A stretch of 64,000 nt of DNA, from contig NZ_JACCBD010000001.1 of assembly GCF_013409595.1 (NCBI RefSeq), forward strand, positions 1,860,001 to 1,924,000, written 5' to 3'. This DNA is from Leucobacter aridicollis. Lineage in GTDB: Bacteria > Actinomycetota > Actinomycetes > Actinomycetales > Microbacteriaceae. The notes beneath the pieces were generated by a model, which was given only the letters and a program-made list of their open reading frames with translations, was not told where the DNA came from and did no database searches. Within the stretch, counting starts at the first letter, position 1, and each line of letters starts with the position of its first letter. A program made the position numbers and the translations under genes. Positions 1 through 8,973 of the stretch are shown one piece after another.

Positions 1-690
1 GCGGCACCCAGGGCAGCCGTCGCGCGCAGCACGCTCTCCGCGGTGCTCCAAACCGGCGGCCTGCTCGCCGACCTCACGGTCCGCGAGACCGTCGAGGTCA
101 TCGCAAGCTTTCACGGCGCTGGCCAGCGCGTCGCCGACGTGCTCGAGCGCGCGGACCTGACAGCCATCGCGGGGCGCAGGGTGAGCAAGTGCTCTGGCGG
201 CGAGCAGCAGCGGGTGAAGTTCGCGCTCGCGCTCCTCCCCGACCCTGACGTGCTGATCCTCGACGAGCCGACCGCTGGCATGGACGTCACCGCGCGCCGC
301 AAGTTCTGGGACGCGATGCGCGAGGACGCAGCCTCCGGGCGCACGATCGTGTTCGCCACCCACTACCTCGAGGAAGCTGAGCAGTTCGCGGGGCGCACCG
401 TGGTCATGAACCACGGTCGCATCGTCGCCGACGGCGCGACCGCGACGCTGCGCGCGTCGCTCGGCGGCCGCACGCTCACGGCGACGCTGCCTGCGGGCGC
501 AGACGCGCTGCTCGCCGAGCTGCGCGCCGACGTGACCGTCTCCGAGCTGTCCGCGAGCGCCGGCCGCGTGACGCTCCGCGCCGCACACTCTGACGCGGTC
601 GCCGCTCGTCTCCTCGCAGCCGGCGCGAGCGATCTCGAGATCGCCGCGCCGACACTCGAAACCGCCTTCACCGCCCTCACGGAGGACTAA
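1..690 (+). CDS. ABC transporter ATP-binding protein (5' end outside window)
   Basis: ATPase subunit of an ABC-2 type exporter. The frame is open from base 1, so the start and the Walker A loop lie upstream of the window. Visible are the Q-loop (QTGG), the signature CSGGEQQRVKFALALL, Walker B VLILDEPTAGMD and the H-loop FATHY. A C-terminal tail of about 80 residues follows, as in daunorubicin- or DesK-associated exporters. The stop at 688-690 is 3 bases from the permease start, so the two are co-transcribed. The neighbouring kinase/regulator pair suggests the pump answers an envelope or drug signal. The substrate cannot be read from sequence. Confidence 0.9.
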   Translation, partial: AAPRAAVARSTLSAVLQTGGLLADLTVRETVEVIASFHGAGQRVADVLERADLTAIAGRRVSKCSGGEQQRVKFALALLPDPDVLILDEPTAGMDVTARRKFWDAMREDAASGRTIVFATHYLEEAEQFAGRTVVMNHGRIVADGATATLRASLGGRTLTATLPAGADALLAELRADVTVSELSASAGRVTLRAAHSDAVAARLLAAGASDLEIAAPTLETAFTALTED

Positions 691-693
691 CCC

Positions 694-1449
694 ATGCTCT
701 TCACCGCAACCTTCTTTCGCGTCGAGGTCATGCGCCAGTTCCGCAACCCGTACACGCTCGTCTTCACCCTCGGCATGCCGATCGCCATGTACCTGCTCTT
801 CGGCGCAGCCGCCGAGTACGCGACGGCAAGCGCCGGCAACGGCAACGTCGCGTTCTACGTCATGGCGTCGATGGCCGCGTTCGGCGCCGCCACCGCGATG
901 ACCTCGCTGTGCTCGCTCGCCGCCTCCGAGGTCGGGCAGGGCTGGGGCCGCCAGATCGCGCTCACGCCGCTCTCGATCCCCGGGTACGCCGTGGTGAAGC
1001 TCGCGGTCGCGCTCGCCTTCTCCGCGGTCTCGGTCGCCGGGGTGTTCCTCGTCGGAGCGCTCACCGGCGCGCGCGCCGATTCGCCCTGGGCCTGGCCACT
1101 CGTGGCCGCCATCATCCTCGCGGGCGGGCTCATCTTCGGGCTGTTCGGCCTGGGCACGGGCCTCGCGTTCAACTCCGACACCGCGGCGTCGCTCGCGTCG
1201 ATCGCGATCACCCTGTTCGGGTTCGTCGGCAACGTGTTCATGCCGCTCTCGGGCGCAATGCTGACCGTCGCGCACTTCACGCCGATGTACGGCTACGCCG
1301 CGCTCGTGCGCTGGCCGATCACCGAGGGCGTACTCATCTCAGGCGGGAGCGACTCGATCTGGGTGGTGCTCGCGAACGTCGCGGCCTGGACCATCCTGTT
1401 CGCGGCACTCGTGCGCTACGGCGTGCTCCGGTCGAGGCGCCGGCGCTAG
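694..1449 (+). CDS. ABC-2 type transporter permease
   Basis: Integral membrane partner of the ATPase just upstream, 251 aa. It begins MLFTATFFRVEVMRQFRNPY, the usual ABC-2 amphipathic entry helix, followed by about six hydrophobic segments separated by short loops. It ends in a basic tail (RSRRRR), as expected for a cytoplasmic C-terminus. It lies 3 bases after the ATPase and 10 bases before the histidine kinase, forming a four-gene transport and signalling operon. Its length is normal for the family. The exported substrate is unknown; lipids, peptides and drugs are all handled by relatives. Confidence 0.88.
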   Translation: MLFTATFFRVEVMRQFRNPYTLVFTLGMPIAMYLLFGAAAEYATASAGNGNVAFYVMASMAAFGAATAMTSLCSLAASEVGQGWGRQIALTPLSIPGYAVVKLAVALAFSAVSVAGVFLVGALTGARADSPWAWPLVAAIILAGGLIFGLFGLGTGLAFNSDTAASLASIAITLFGFVGNVFMPLSGAMLTVAHFTPMYGYAALVRWPITEGVLISGGSDSIWVVLANVAAWTILFAALVRYGVLRSRRRR

Positions 1450-1459
1450 GCTTGCTGCG

Positions 1460-2623
1460 ATGAGCGAACCGAGTCACACAGAGCCGACGAACGCCTGGGC
1501 ACGCTTTGGCTGGCTCATGGGCGGTATCTGGCTCGTGTTCCTCTACTTTCCCGCAACCGCTCTCCTTCGCTCCGAGGGGCCGGTGTTGGCGGTCGCGGTC
1601 GGGTGGTTCGGCGTTGCAGCGTTTGCGGCCACCTACCTCACGGGCTTCATCGTCGGGATGCGTGCGCCGCACGGCAGGGAACGGCCGGCCACAGTGTGGC
1701 TGTTCGTCGCAGCGATCGCGAGCGCGGCGCTCACGATCCCCGCGATCGGGTGGGGCGTCACGAGCTTCACGCCGTTCCTCATGTCGTACGCGTCGTACCT
1801 GCTCAACCGGCCGACGCACTGGGTCGCGAACACCGCGGGGCCCGCGCTGATCGTGTTCGAGATCGCGACCGCGCAGGCCCGCGGCGATGTCGAGCCGTGG
1901 CCGCTGCTCTGGATCACCGTGATGATCGCGGCGGTCAACACGATCAATTCGTGGCTGATCGCGCGCTCGACGGCGGCCGACGAGCTCCGCGTCGAGCTCG
2001 CGACGAGCGAGGGGCGCGAGGCCGTCGCACGGGACGTCCATGACCTCCTCGGCCACTCGCTGACCGTCGTGAAGCTGAAGGCGGAGCTCGCGTCCCGGCT
2101 GCTGGAGCGCGACCCGGCCGCCGCGCGCGCGGAGCTCGACGAGATCGTCAGGCTCACCGGCGAGGCCATCGATGGGGTGCGCGGCACCGTCACCGGCGTG
2201 CGCTCGGAGGGTCTCGCGGAGCAGCTTGCTGCGACCGCCGACGCGCTCGCGACGGCCGGGGTGGCGCTCGAGGTGCGCGGCAGCGCCAGCTCGCTGTCCC
2301 CAGCGCAGGCGATTCCCGCCGCCTGGATCCTGCGCGAGGCGACGACGAACATTCTGCGGCACGCCGACGCGAGCCGCGCGGTCGTGAGCATCTCCCCCGG
2401 CACGCTGAGCATCTCCGACAACGGCCGCGGGCTCGCGCCCGATCCCGGGCTCGGCGGCGACGCCGGCACGCCAGCCGCCGGGACGCACACCGCCGGCGCA
2501 CAGTCCACCCGTGCCACGGGGCACGGGCTGCGCGGCATGAGCGAACGTGCGGCCGAGGCCGGCGCAGAACTGCGCGTGACGGGCGCGCTGGGTCACGGAA
2601 CGAAGGTGAGTCTCACATGGTGA
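1460..2623 (+). CDS. sensor histidine kinase, HisKA_3 (NarL/DesK type)
   Basis: Membrane sensor kinase, 387 aa. Four to six hydrophobic segments fill roughly residues 15-170. The dimerisation and phospho-acceptor box VARDVHDLLGHSL follows, with the acceptor His near residue 194. The HATPase domain shows an N-box (REATTNILRHA), a G1 box (SDNGRGL) and a G2 box (GHGLRGMSERA). The short extracytoplasmic loops suggest it senses within the membrane, as DesK and LiaS do. The ATG of the response regulator overlaps its last codons (2617-2623), so the pair is translationally coupled. The upstream ABC exporter genes are the likely regulon. Confidence 0.92.
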   Translation: MSEPSHTEPTNAWARFGWLMGGIWLVFLYFPATALLRSEGPVLAVAVGWFGVAAFAATYLTGFIVGMRAPHGRERPATVWLFVAAIASAALTIPAIGWGVTSFTPFLMSYASYLLNRPTHWVANTAGPALIVFEIATAQARGDVEPWPLLWITVMIAAVNTINSWLIARSTAADELRVELATSEGREAVARDVHDLLGHSLTVVKLKAELASRLLERDPAAARAELDEIVRLTGEAIDGVRGTVTGVRSEGLAEQLAATADALATAGVALEVRGSASSLSPAQAIPAAWILREATTNILRHADASRAVVSISPGTLSISDNGRGLAPDPGLGGDAGTPAAGTHTAGAQSTRATGHGLRGMSERAAEAGAELRVTGALGHGTKVSLTW

Positions 2624-3276
2624 TCAACACGGGAGCTGGCCCACGTAGCGCTGGTGCCGCGGGCGACGGGCGGATCCGGCTGCTACTCGCCGACGATCAG
2701 GCGCTCGTGCGGGGCGCGCTCGGCGCCCTGCTTGGCCTCGAAGCCGACCTCGAGGTCGTCGGGTACGCTGCAGACGGCGGCGAGGCCGCGACGCGCGCGG
2801 GCGAGCTCACGCCTGACGTGTGCCTCATGGACATCCAGATGCCCGGCATGGACGGCATTGCGGCGACTGACGCCGTGCGCGCCGCGAGCCCCCAGACCCG
2901 CGTGCTCATCGTCACGACGTTCGCGCGGCCGGGATATCTTCGCGCGGCACTCGAGGCGGGTGCCAGCGGCTTCGTCGTCAAGGACGCGCCGCCCGAGGAG
3001 CTCGCCGATGCCATCCGTCGTGTCCACCGCGGCCACCGCGTCGTGGACCCCGCGCTCGCCGAGGCGTCGCTGTTTGAGGGCGCGAACCCGCTCACCGAGC
3101 GCGAGCGCCAGGTACTCCGGCGTGCCAGCGAGGGACTCACGGCCCCGGCGATCGCCGCGGAGATCTTCCTGTCGGCTGGCACCGTGCGGAACCTCCTCTC
3201 CTCGGCAATCGGCAAGGTCGGCGCGGAGAATCGCACCTCGGCCGCCAGGCTGGCGTTCGAGAAGGGGTGGCTCTAG
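2617..3276 (+). CDS. LuxR-family response regulator
   Basis: DNA-binding response regulator, 219 aa. After a variable N-terminus of about 20 residues, the receiver domain starts at IRLLLADDQALVRGALG, with the phospho-acceptor Asp in CLMDIQMPG. The conserved Thr is in VTTF and the Lys in VVKDAPPEEL. The C-terminal LuxR helix-turn-helix is seen in LTERERQVLRRASEGLTAPAIAAE. It overlaps the kinase gene by 7 bases and its last base overlaps the next gene's GTG. It probably controls the upstream exporter genes. Confidence 0.92.
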   Translation: MVINTGAGPRSAGAAGDGRIRLLLADDQALVRGALGALLGLEADLEVVGYAADGGEAATRAGELTPDVCLMDIQMPGMDGIAATDAVRAASPQTRVLIVTTFARPGYLRAALEAGASGFVVKDAPPEELADAIRRVHRGHRVVDPALAEASLFEGANPLTERERQVLRRASEGLTAPAIAAEIFLSAGTVRNLLSSAIGKVGAENRTSAARLAFEKGWL

Positions 3277-3917
3277 TGTCATCGGCCGCACGGGTCGGAG
3301 CGGCGCCGCCCGCCGTTGCCTGGGCGCGGCTCCTGTTCGGCGCCATCCTGCTCGCCGTGCTCGGCTACACCTATGTGCTCGGCGTCCCGTCCGACGGGCC
3401 GAACCCGTTCAACTTCTTCGGCTACTTCACCAACCTCACCAACCTCATCGCCGGGCTCACCTTCATCGTTTCTGGCGCGCTCGGCTGGCGTGGCGGAGCC
3501 CTCCCGCAGACGCTTCACCTGCTCCGCGGGGCCATCGTCGCCTGCCTGCTTGTCGTCGGGGTCATCTACAACACGCTCATCCCAGGCACCGGTACGGCTC
3601 CCGCGTGGGTGTCGCTCATCCTGCACGCCATCGCCCCGGCCGTGGCGTTCCTCGATTGGATGTTCGTCGGGGACCGCCACCGGCTTCCGTGGCGGTCGCT
3701 GTGGGTGATCTTCCCGTACCCGGTGACCTGGCTCGCCGTCGTGCTCGTGCGCGGCGTCACGGACGGCTGGGTACCCTACGGCTTCCTGCTGCCGAGCCAC
3801 GGTGCGGCCTACGTGCTCGCGCACATCGCTGGCCTGCTCGCGACGCTCACCCTCGCCGGCGTGCTCGTCTGGCTCTGCGCCCGCCTCCCCGGCGCGGCAG
3901 CGCTGACTCGACGCTGA
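3276..3917 (+). CDS. Pr6Pr-family membrane protein
   Basis: Polytopic membrane protein of about 213 aa. Around six hydrophobic segments and the signature NPFNFFGYFTNLTNLIAG match the Pr6Pr group of actinobacterial membrane proteins, whose function is unknown. I chose GTG 3276, which overlaps the regulator's stop codon; GTG 3267 in the same frame is an alternative. It is the last gene of the exporter and two-component operon, so co-expression is likely, but no mechanistic link can be read from the sequence. Confidence 0.75.
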   Translation: MSSAARVGAAPPAVAWARLLFGAILLAVLGYTYVLGVPSDGPNPFNFFGYFTNLTNLIAGLTFIVSGALGWRGGALPQTLHLLRGAIVACLLVVGVIYNTLIPGTGTAPAWVSLILHAIAPAVAFLDWMFVGDRHRLPWRSLWVIFPYPVTWLAVVLVRGVTDGWVPYGFLLPSHGAAYVLAHIAGLLATLTLAGVLVWLCARLPGAAALTRR

Positions 3918-3958
3918 TTCGATGCTGCTTCGATGCTGCTTCGATGCTGCTTCAATGC
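3911..3958 (+). repeat. tandem 11-bp microsatellite
   Basis: An 11-bp unit close to ATGCTGCTTCG is repeated about four times, the outer copies being degenerate. It starts at the stop of the Pr6Pr gene and ends about 190 bases before rpsT. No coding role is evident. It could be slippage-prone sequence between two transcription units. Confidence 0.7.
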
Positions 3959-4038
3959 TCGCGTGACCACCTCGGCCCCGCCGGCCCGCACGCCGACCCG
4001 ACACGGCATTCCCCGCGTGCTCTCAGGCGCGGGATCTG

Positions 4039-4044
4039 CTAAAG
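4039..4044 (+). promoter_or_regulatory. possible rpsT promoter -10
   Basis: TAAAGT about 105 bases before the rpsT start resembles an actinobacterial -10 hexamer and is followed by an AT-richer leader. The -35 element is not convincing. Confidence 0.35.
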
Positions 4045-4147
4045 TAGGTTCTTGGCTTGCGTGTGGCTCACACCACACCCCCGTTAGGTGCCCTCTCTCA
4101 CCGCGCGGATCAACCCGATTGACCTCTACTGAAGGAACCAACCCAAC

Positions 4148-4408
4148 GTGGCAAATATTAAGTCGCAGATCAAGCGCATCAAGACCAACGCCAAGGCAAC
4201 TGAGCGCAACAAGGCGTACAAGAGCGAGCTCCGCACCGTCATCCGCAAGACCCGCGAGGCAGTCATTGCAGGCGACAAGGCAGCAGCAGAGTCGTCGCTG
4301 AAGGTCGCAAGCCGCAAGCTCGACAAGGCCGTTTCGAAGGGCGTGATTCACAAGAATCAGGCAGCGAACCGCAAGTCGAAGCTCGCCGCTCAGGTCGCAA
4401 AGATCTAA
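4148..4408 (+). CDS. rpsT: 30S ribosomal protein S20
   Basis: Small basic primary 16S rRNA-binding protein, 86 aa. The sequence [21 protein letters not shown] and the C-terminus [16 protein letters not shown] are diagnostic of bS20. The start is GTG 4148, preceded by the ribosome binding site GAAGGAA. A strong intrinsic terminator follows 14 bases after the stop. The gene is monocistronic. In many actinobacteria rpsT lies beside holA and comEC, which are both nearby here on the opposite strand. Confidence 0.98.
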   Translation: MANIKSQIKRIKTNAKATERNKAYKSELRTVIRKTREAVIAGDKAAAESSLKVASRKLDKAVSKGVIHKNQAANRKSKLAAQVAKI

Positions 4409-4422
4409 GCACACAGACTTCG

Positions 4423-4459
4423 AAGCTCGGGTCCCACACTGTGGGGCCCGAGCTTTTTT
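4423..4459 (+). terminator. Rho-independent terminator after rpsT
   Basis: The inverted repeat AAGCTCGGG (4423-4431) / CCCGAGCTT (4447-4455), extended internally by CCCACA/TGTGGG, is followed by a run of T. This is a textbook intrinsic terminator. Confidence 0.93.
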
Positions 4460-4674
4460 GTGCCCACTCCACGCGCGACCGGGGCGCTGCCCCCGTGGTG
4501 CCCGACGTTCACAATGGGATCGACAGCATCAATGCGAGTTCGGGCCTGAACCGGGATACCTTCTGCAGATCCCAGGGATACTGCGGGGATGAACAGGCAG
4601 CGAGGGCCGGGCTGAGTCGGGAGGGGCTGAGCTGGGCCGGGCCGGGCTGAGCCGGGCAGAGTTGTACTGGGCCC

Positions 4675-5673
4675 CTAGGAATCGCGGCCGCGGAGCGCCA
4701 CAAACGTGACGAATCGCTCGATCGCGTAGTCCGGGTCCCTGCTGCCGCCCTTGAGCTGCCACTCGGTCTCCGCCGCGAGGTCAATGGCGCGTGCAAGGTC
4801 TTCCTCGCGCCAGCCTCGGATGTCCTTCAACGCGCGATCGACCATCCACGGCGCCATGCCAAACTGCTTGGCGAGTTGCCCCGAGGAGCCGCGCGCGCCG
4901 AAGACCCGAGCCATGCCGCGAAGCTTCATGTTCAGCACCGCGAGAATCGGAATCGGCGACGTGCCACCCAGGAGCGCCTGTCGGAGGAGCAGGAGGGCGT
5001 CGGCTCGCTTGCCTGCGACCGCGGCGTCGGCGACCTTGAACCCGCTCGCCTCGACACGGCCCTCAGTTGCCCGGTTCACGTGGTCCTCGGTGATCTCGCG
5101 GCCGACATCAGACACGAGCTGCGCGCAGGCTCCGGCGAGCTCGGTGACGCTGCCAGAGGAGTAGGCCGCGGCGAGCATGCGCACAGCTCCGGGGGTCGCG
5201 CGGGCCTGCAGTCTGCGGAACTCGGCCTGCGCGAAGGCCAGGCGATCCTGATCTTTCTTCAGCTCTGGGCACAGCACCTCGATCGCGCCCTGCGTCTTGC
5301 GCACCGCGTCGAGTAGCGCCTTGCCGCGCTGGCCGGTGGTGTGCCGCAGCACGAGCGTCGTGTCTTCTGCCGGCTCCGCGATGTACCGCTTCGCGTCCTC
5401 GATGAACGCGTCGGAGCATTTCTCGACGCCGGTGACGCGGATGAGGCGCGGCTCCGCGAAGAGCGACGGGCTCGCAATCGTGAACAGCTCCCCCGCGCCG
5501 TAGCTCGCCGCGTCGACGTCGTGGACCTCCAGCTCGGCGTGCGCCTCACGGAGCAGCTCGCGGATGCGCTGCGAGGCGCGGTCGGCAAAGAACTCCTCGG
5601 GGCCGCTCACCAGCACCACGGGCGCCGGGGTGACGTCGGTCCATTCAACCTTGGAGATCTTTGCTGTAGCCAC
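4675..5673 (-). CDS. holA: DNA polymerase III subunit delta
   Basis: Clamp-loader delta subunit, 332 aa, which opens the beta sliding clamp during replication. The N-terminal part PAPVVLVSGPEEFFADRA and the motif GSRDPDYAIERFVTFVALRG at the end match actinobacterial HolA. The mid-region IPILAVLNMKLRGMARVFGA is also typical. The length is normal. It runs convergently with rpsT. In the usual actinobacterial order it lies downstream of comEC; here a siderophore locus lies between them. Confidence 0.93.
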   Translation of the reverse strand: MATAKISKVEWTDVTPAPVVLVSGPEEFFADRASQRIRELLREAHAELEVHDVDAASYGAGELFTIASPSLFAEPRLIRVTGVEKCSDAFIEDAKRYIAEPAEDTTLVLRHTTGQRGKALLDAVRKTQGAIEVLCPELKKDQDRLAFAQAEFRRLQARATPGAVRMLAAAYSSGSVTELAGACAQLVSDVGREITEDHVNRATEGRVEASGFKVADAAVAGKRADALLLLRQALLGGTSPIPILAVLNMKLRGMARVFGARGSSGQLAKQFGMAPWMVDRALKDIRGWREEDLARAIDLAAETEWQLKGGSRDPDYAIERFVTFVALRGRDS

Positions 5674-5775
5674 GCACCCAGACTACCGGCAGCCACCGAC
5701 ACCACGCCTCCGTGGCGCCGGGTCGTCGAGGGCGCCATAACGCATCGTGCGACCGGTGGCCGCAATACATCAGAT

Positions 5776-5794
5776 TAATGTAAGGTAAACCTAA
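5776..5794. promoter_or_regulatory. probable DtxR/IdeR iron box
   Basis: Read on the minus strand, TTAGGTTTACCTTACATTA matches 13 of 19 positions of the classic DtxR/IdeR operator consensus. It lies 24 bases before the AraC-type regulator start, next to a siderophore uptake operon, which is where iron repression is expected. Confidence 0.65.
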
Positions 5795-5817
5795 CTCACC
5801 AGATTCGCGAGGAGATC

Positions 5818-6657
5818 ATGACGCTGCTTGACCTTCGGCCCCCGGCGGCCCCCACGTTGCGCATGGACGACGCCCCGGCTCGCCTCTCCCGCCAACGCGA
5901 GGACCCGGACGCGCAGCGCTACGTCGCGGCGCCGTATCTCCTCACGACGAGCGTGCACCGTCCCGCCGAAGCCGTCACGTGGACGCCCCACAGCCACCCC
6001 GAGCACGAGCTGCTGTGGACTGACCGGGGCGTGGTCACCATGCTCGCCGACGGTAAGCAGTGGACTGTCACACCGGGCGTCGGCCTCTGGCTTCCCGCGG
6101 GCACGCTGCACGAGGGGTCATCTCGCGAGGACACCGAGGTGCGCACCACCTACTTCGATCCGGGACTGTGGCAGAAGTCGTGGGAACGCCCCGTCGCGGT
6201 GCGGCTGCAGCCCGCCGCACGCGAGCTCCTGCTCTACCTCAAGCGCGCCACGATGTCGGTAGAACAGCGCGTCCGCGCGCAGCAGGTGTGCGTCGACATG
6301 CTCGAACTCACCGAGGGCGTGCGGCTGGACATCCCGCTCCCCGAGGATCCGCGGCTCGCGCTCCTCGTTGAGATGATCCTCAGCGATCCCGCGGACGACC
6401 GTTCCCTCGAGCAGTGGGCCTCGATGCTCAACATGACCTCCCGCACGCTCACCCGGACCTTCAGCGCCGAGGTCGCCATGAGCTTCGCGCAGTGGCGCCG
6501 GCTCGTCCGCATGCGCGCCGCCCTCGGTCAACTCTCTGACGGCAGGACCGTGAAGTCGGTCGCCCGCAGGGTCGGCTACAGCACGACGAGCGCATTCGTC
6601 ACCGCGTTCCGCAAGACCGTCGGCTGCACGCCAGGGGAACTCTCCGGGCGGCTGTAG
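5818..6657 (+). CDS. AraC-family regulator, probably of siderophore uptake
   Basis: Transcription factor of 279 aa. An N-terminal cupin (residues about 40-120; HSHPEHELLW and GLWLPAGTLHEG) is followed by an AraC helix-turn-helix pair (about 190-275; LEQWASMLNMTSRTLTRTFSAE and VARRVGYSTTSAFVTAFRKTVG). It starts at ATG 5818 behind AGGAG. A likely iron box precedes it, and four siderophore ABC genes follow on the same strand. The simplest reading is a ligand-dependent activator of that operon, itself repressed by iron. The ligand is unknown. Confidence 0.88.
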   Translation: MTLLDLRPPAAPTLRMDDAPARLSRQREDPDAQRYVAAPYLLTTSVHRPAEAVTWTPHSHPEHELLWTDRGVVTMLADGKQWTVTPGVGLWLPAGTLHEGSSREDTEVRTTYFDPGLWQKSWERPVAVRLQPAARELLLYLKRATMSVEQRVRAQQVCVDMLELTEGVRLDIPLPEDPRLALLVEMILSDPADDRSLEQWASMLNMTSRTLTRTFSAEVAMSFAQWRRLVRMRAALGQLSDGRTVKSVARRVGYSTTSAFVTAFRKTVGCTPGELSGRL

Positions 6658-6792
6658 CCGTATCGAGCCCGCGCTGTCCGGAACGCAACATGAGCTGTCC
6701 CCACGCGGCAGCACCGCCGAAATAGCCTCGATGAGGGGGATCCGCGACCACGCGACCCTGCCCAGCCGCGACCTTGGAGCTCCGTCGACAGC

Positions 6793-7845
6793 ATGACAGT
6801 CACCGCACCGAGCGTGCGGGCCGCGCGATCCGCGAACGGCCTAGCACGCACCAACCTCTCCAGGACCCTGATCCTGATCGGCATCCTTGCCGCGCTCGCG
6901 CTGATCGCGCTCACGAGCATCGTCGTTGGTTCCCGCGAGATCCCGATCGGCGTCGTCTGGGACGCCGTCTTCGCGCCCGCCGATGTCGAGGATCACTTCG
7001 TCGTGCGCGATCTCAGGATCCCGCGCACCGTCGTCGCGATCGTCGTCGCGGCGGCCCTCGGCGTCGCGGGGGCGCTCATCCAGGCACTCACCCGCAACCC
7101 GCTCGCGGACCCCGGAATCCTCGGAGTGAACGCTGGGGCCTCGTTCGCCGTGGCGGTCGGCGTCGGGGTGTTCGGCGTCGCCTCGATCTCGCAGTACATC
7201 TGGTTCGCCTTCGCCGGCGCGCTTATCGTCACGATCGCGGTCTACGCGATTGGCGCCGCGGGGCGGGGCGGCGCCGATCCGCTCCGGCTCGTGCTCGCCG
7301 GCGTGGCGCTTGGCGCCGCCCTGAGCGGCCTGACGACGGCGCTCACGCTGCTCGACCCGCAGGCGTTCGACAAGATGCGCGGCTGGGGCGCGGGGACCGT
7401 CGTCGGCCGCGGCCTCGACGTCGTCATGCCGGTGCTCCCCTTCCTCGCGGTGGGCCTCGCGATCGCACTGGCGATGGCGCGACCGCTCAATGCGATCGCG
7501 CTCGGTGAGGATCTCGCGGCCACCCTCGGCGCGAACGTGCTCCGCACGCGGATCCTCGTGATCATCGCCGTGACCCTGCTCGCTGGCGGCGCGACCGCGA
7601 TCGCGGGCCCGATCGGCTTCATCGGCCTGATGGTGCCGCACGTCGCTCGCTGGATCGTCGGACCGGACCAGCGCTGGATCCTTGCCTACACCGTCGCGCT
7701 CGCGCCGATCCTGCTCCTCGTCGCGGACATCGTCGGGCGACTCATCATGCGCCCCGCGGAGCTGCCCGTCGGCATCGTCACCGCGTTCGTTGGCGCCCCC
7801 GTACTGATCGTCTTGATCCGCAGAAGAAAGATGAGCGGCCTGTGA
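6793..7845 (+). CDS. FecCD-family iron-siderophore ABC permease (first)
   Basis: Inner-membrane subunit, 350 aa, with about nine to ten hydrophobic helices. Family hallmarks are LRIPRTVVAIVVAAALGVAGALIQ, TRNPLADPGILGVNAGA and the EAA-like loop GPIGFIGLMVPHVARW. The stop overlaps the GTG of the second permease (GTGA at 7842-7845), so the two are coupled and probably form a heterodimer. The upstream 130 bases show no clear second iron box. Confidence 0.92.
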   Translation: MTVTAPSVRAARSANGLARTNLSRTLILIGILAALALIALTSIVVGSREIPIGVVWDAVFAPADVEDHFVVRDLRIPRTVVAIVVAAALGVAGALIQALTRNPLADPGILGVNAGASFAVAVGVGVFGVASISQYIWFAFAGALIVTIAVYAIGAAGRGGADPLRLVLAGVALGAALSGLTTALTLLDPQAFDKMRGWGAGTVVGRGLDVVMPVLPFLAVGLAIALAMARPLNAIALGEDLAATLGANVLRTRILVIIAVTLLAGGATAIAGPIGFIGLMVPHVARWIVGPDQRWILAYTVALAPILLLVADIVGRLIMRPAELPVGIVTAFVGAPVLIVLIRRRKMSGL

Positions 7846-8921
7846 TCGACAGCACCCCTCCGACGCGCCCGTCCCCGCCCCGCATCGACTTCGGGCGGGA
7901 CGTCAGGCGACTGCGGATCTTCGGCCTCTGGCTTCGCGTCGACGTCCACCTGGTCGCGGTGTGCGCGCTGCTCGCAGCGGTCGCACTCGGGATCGGGATC
8001 GCCGCGCTCGCAAACGGCGAGTACCCGCTGAGCGTCGCCGAGGTCTGGCACACGCTCGTCGCAGGGACGAGCGATTTCACACACACCGTCGTCGTCGAGT
8101 GGCGGATGCCGCGCGCGCTCGCGGCAATCACCTTCGGTGCTGCGCTCGGCGCCAGCGGCGCGGTTTTCCAGTCGCTCACCCGCAATCCGCTCGCAAGCCC
8201 CGACATTCTCGGCTTCTCATCGGGCGCGTACACCGGAGCGATCATCGTGATGATCGTCTTCACGGGCAGCTACATCGACGTCGCGATCGGCGCGTTCGTT
8301 GGCGGACTCGCCAGCGCGGCAGTCGTCTATCTGCTCGCGTTCAAGGGCGGAGTACAGGGCTTCCGGCTCATCGTCTCGGGCATCGCGGTGTCGGCCATGC
8401 TCAGCTCGTTGAACACGTGGCTGACGCTCACCGCGGACCTCGACACGGCGCTCGTCGCGGCGGTGTGGGGCGCCGGGTCACTCAACGGAATGACCTGGTC
8501 GCAGACGGGGCTCGGCAGCCTGCTCGTGCTCGTGCTGCTCATCATCACGCTCGCGTTCGCGCGGCCCCTACGCCAGCTCGAGCTCGGCGACGACGCGGCG
8601 AAGGCCCTCGGCGTGCGGGTCGAGCCGGCGCGCCTCGCGCTCATGCTCGTCTCGGTCGGACTCATCGCCGTCGTCACCGCGGCGGCCGGCCCGATCTCAT
8701 TCATCGCACTTGCTGCCCCGCAGATCGCCAGGCGGGTGACCCGCTCGGCAGGCGTCTCCGTCGTCTCCTCGGCGATGATGGGTGCCGTCCTGCTGTCGGC
8801 CTCCGATTTCGTCGCGCTCCACGCACTGCCAGCCATGCTTCCCGTTGGCACCGTCACCGTTGTTATCGGCGGCGGCTACCTGATCTGGCTCCTCATCCAC
8901 GAGGCGCGCCGCCGCGGCTGA
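7842..8921 (+). CDS. FecCD-family iron-siderophore ABC permease (second)
   Basis: Second membrane subunit, 359 aa. An N-terminal cytoplasmic extension of about 35 residues precedes the helices. The family motifs are WRMPRALAAITFGAALGASGA, TRNPLASPDILGFSSGA and GPISFIALAAPQIARR. It starts with GTG inside the stop of the first permease, and the ATPase gene follows after 52 bases. A heterodimeric FecCD pair of this kind is typical of actinobacterial Fe-siderophore importers. Confidence 0.92.
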   Translation: MIDSTPPTRPSPPRIDFGRDVRRLRIFGLWLRVDVHLVAVCALLAAVALGIGIAALANGEYPLSVAEVWHTLVAGTSDFTHTVVVEWRMPRALAAITFGAALGASGAVFQSLTRNPLASPDILGFSSGAYTGAIIVMIVFTGSYIDVAIGAFVGGLASAAVVYLLAFKGGVQGFRLIVSGIAVSAMLSSLNTWLTLTADLDTALVAAVWGAGSLNGMTWSQTGLGSLLVLVLLIITLAFARPLRQLELGDDAAKALGVRVEPARLALMLVSVGLIAVVTAAAGPISFIALAAPQIARRVTRSAGVSVVSSAMMGAVLLSASDFVALHALPAMLPVGTVTVVIGGGYLIWLLIHEARRRG

Positions 8922-8973
8922 TCGCCTCGGCCCATCCGCGCCAGTCGCACGCCCCTCATCCGAAAGCACTGCC

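Noticed and set aside
1334..2596. Long minus-strand frame opposite the histidine kinase
   Set aside because: It is an Arg/Gly/Pro-rich shadow of a high-GC gene with clear kinase motifs on the other strand.
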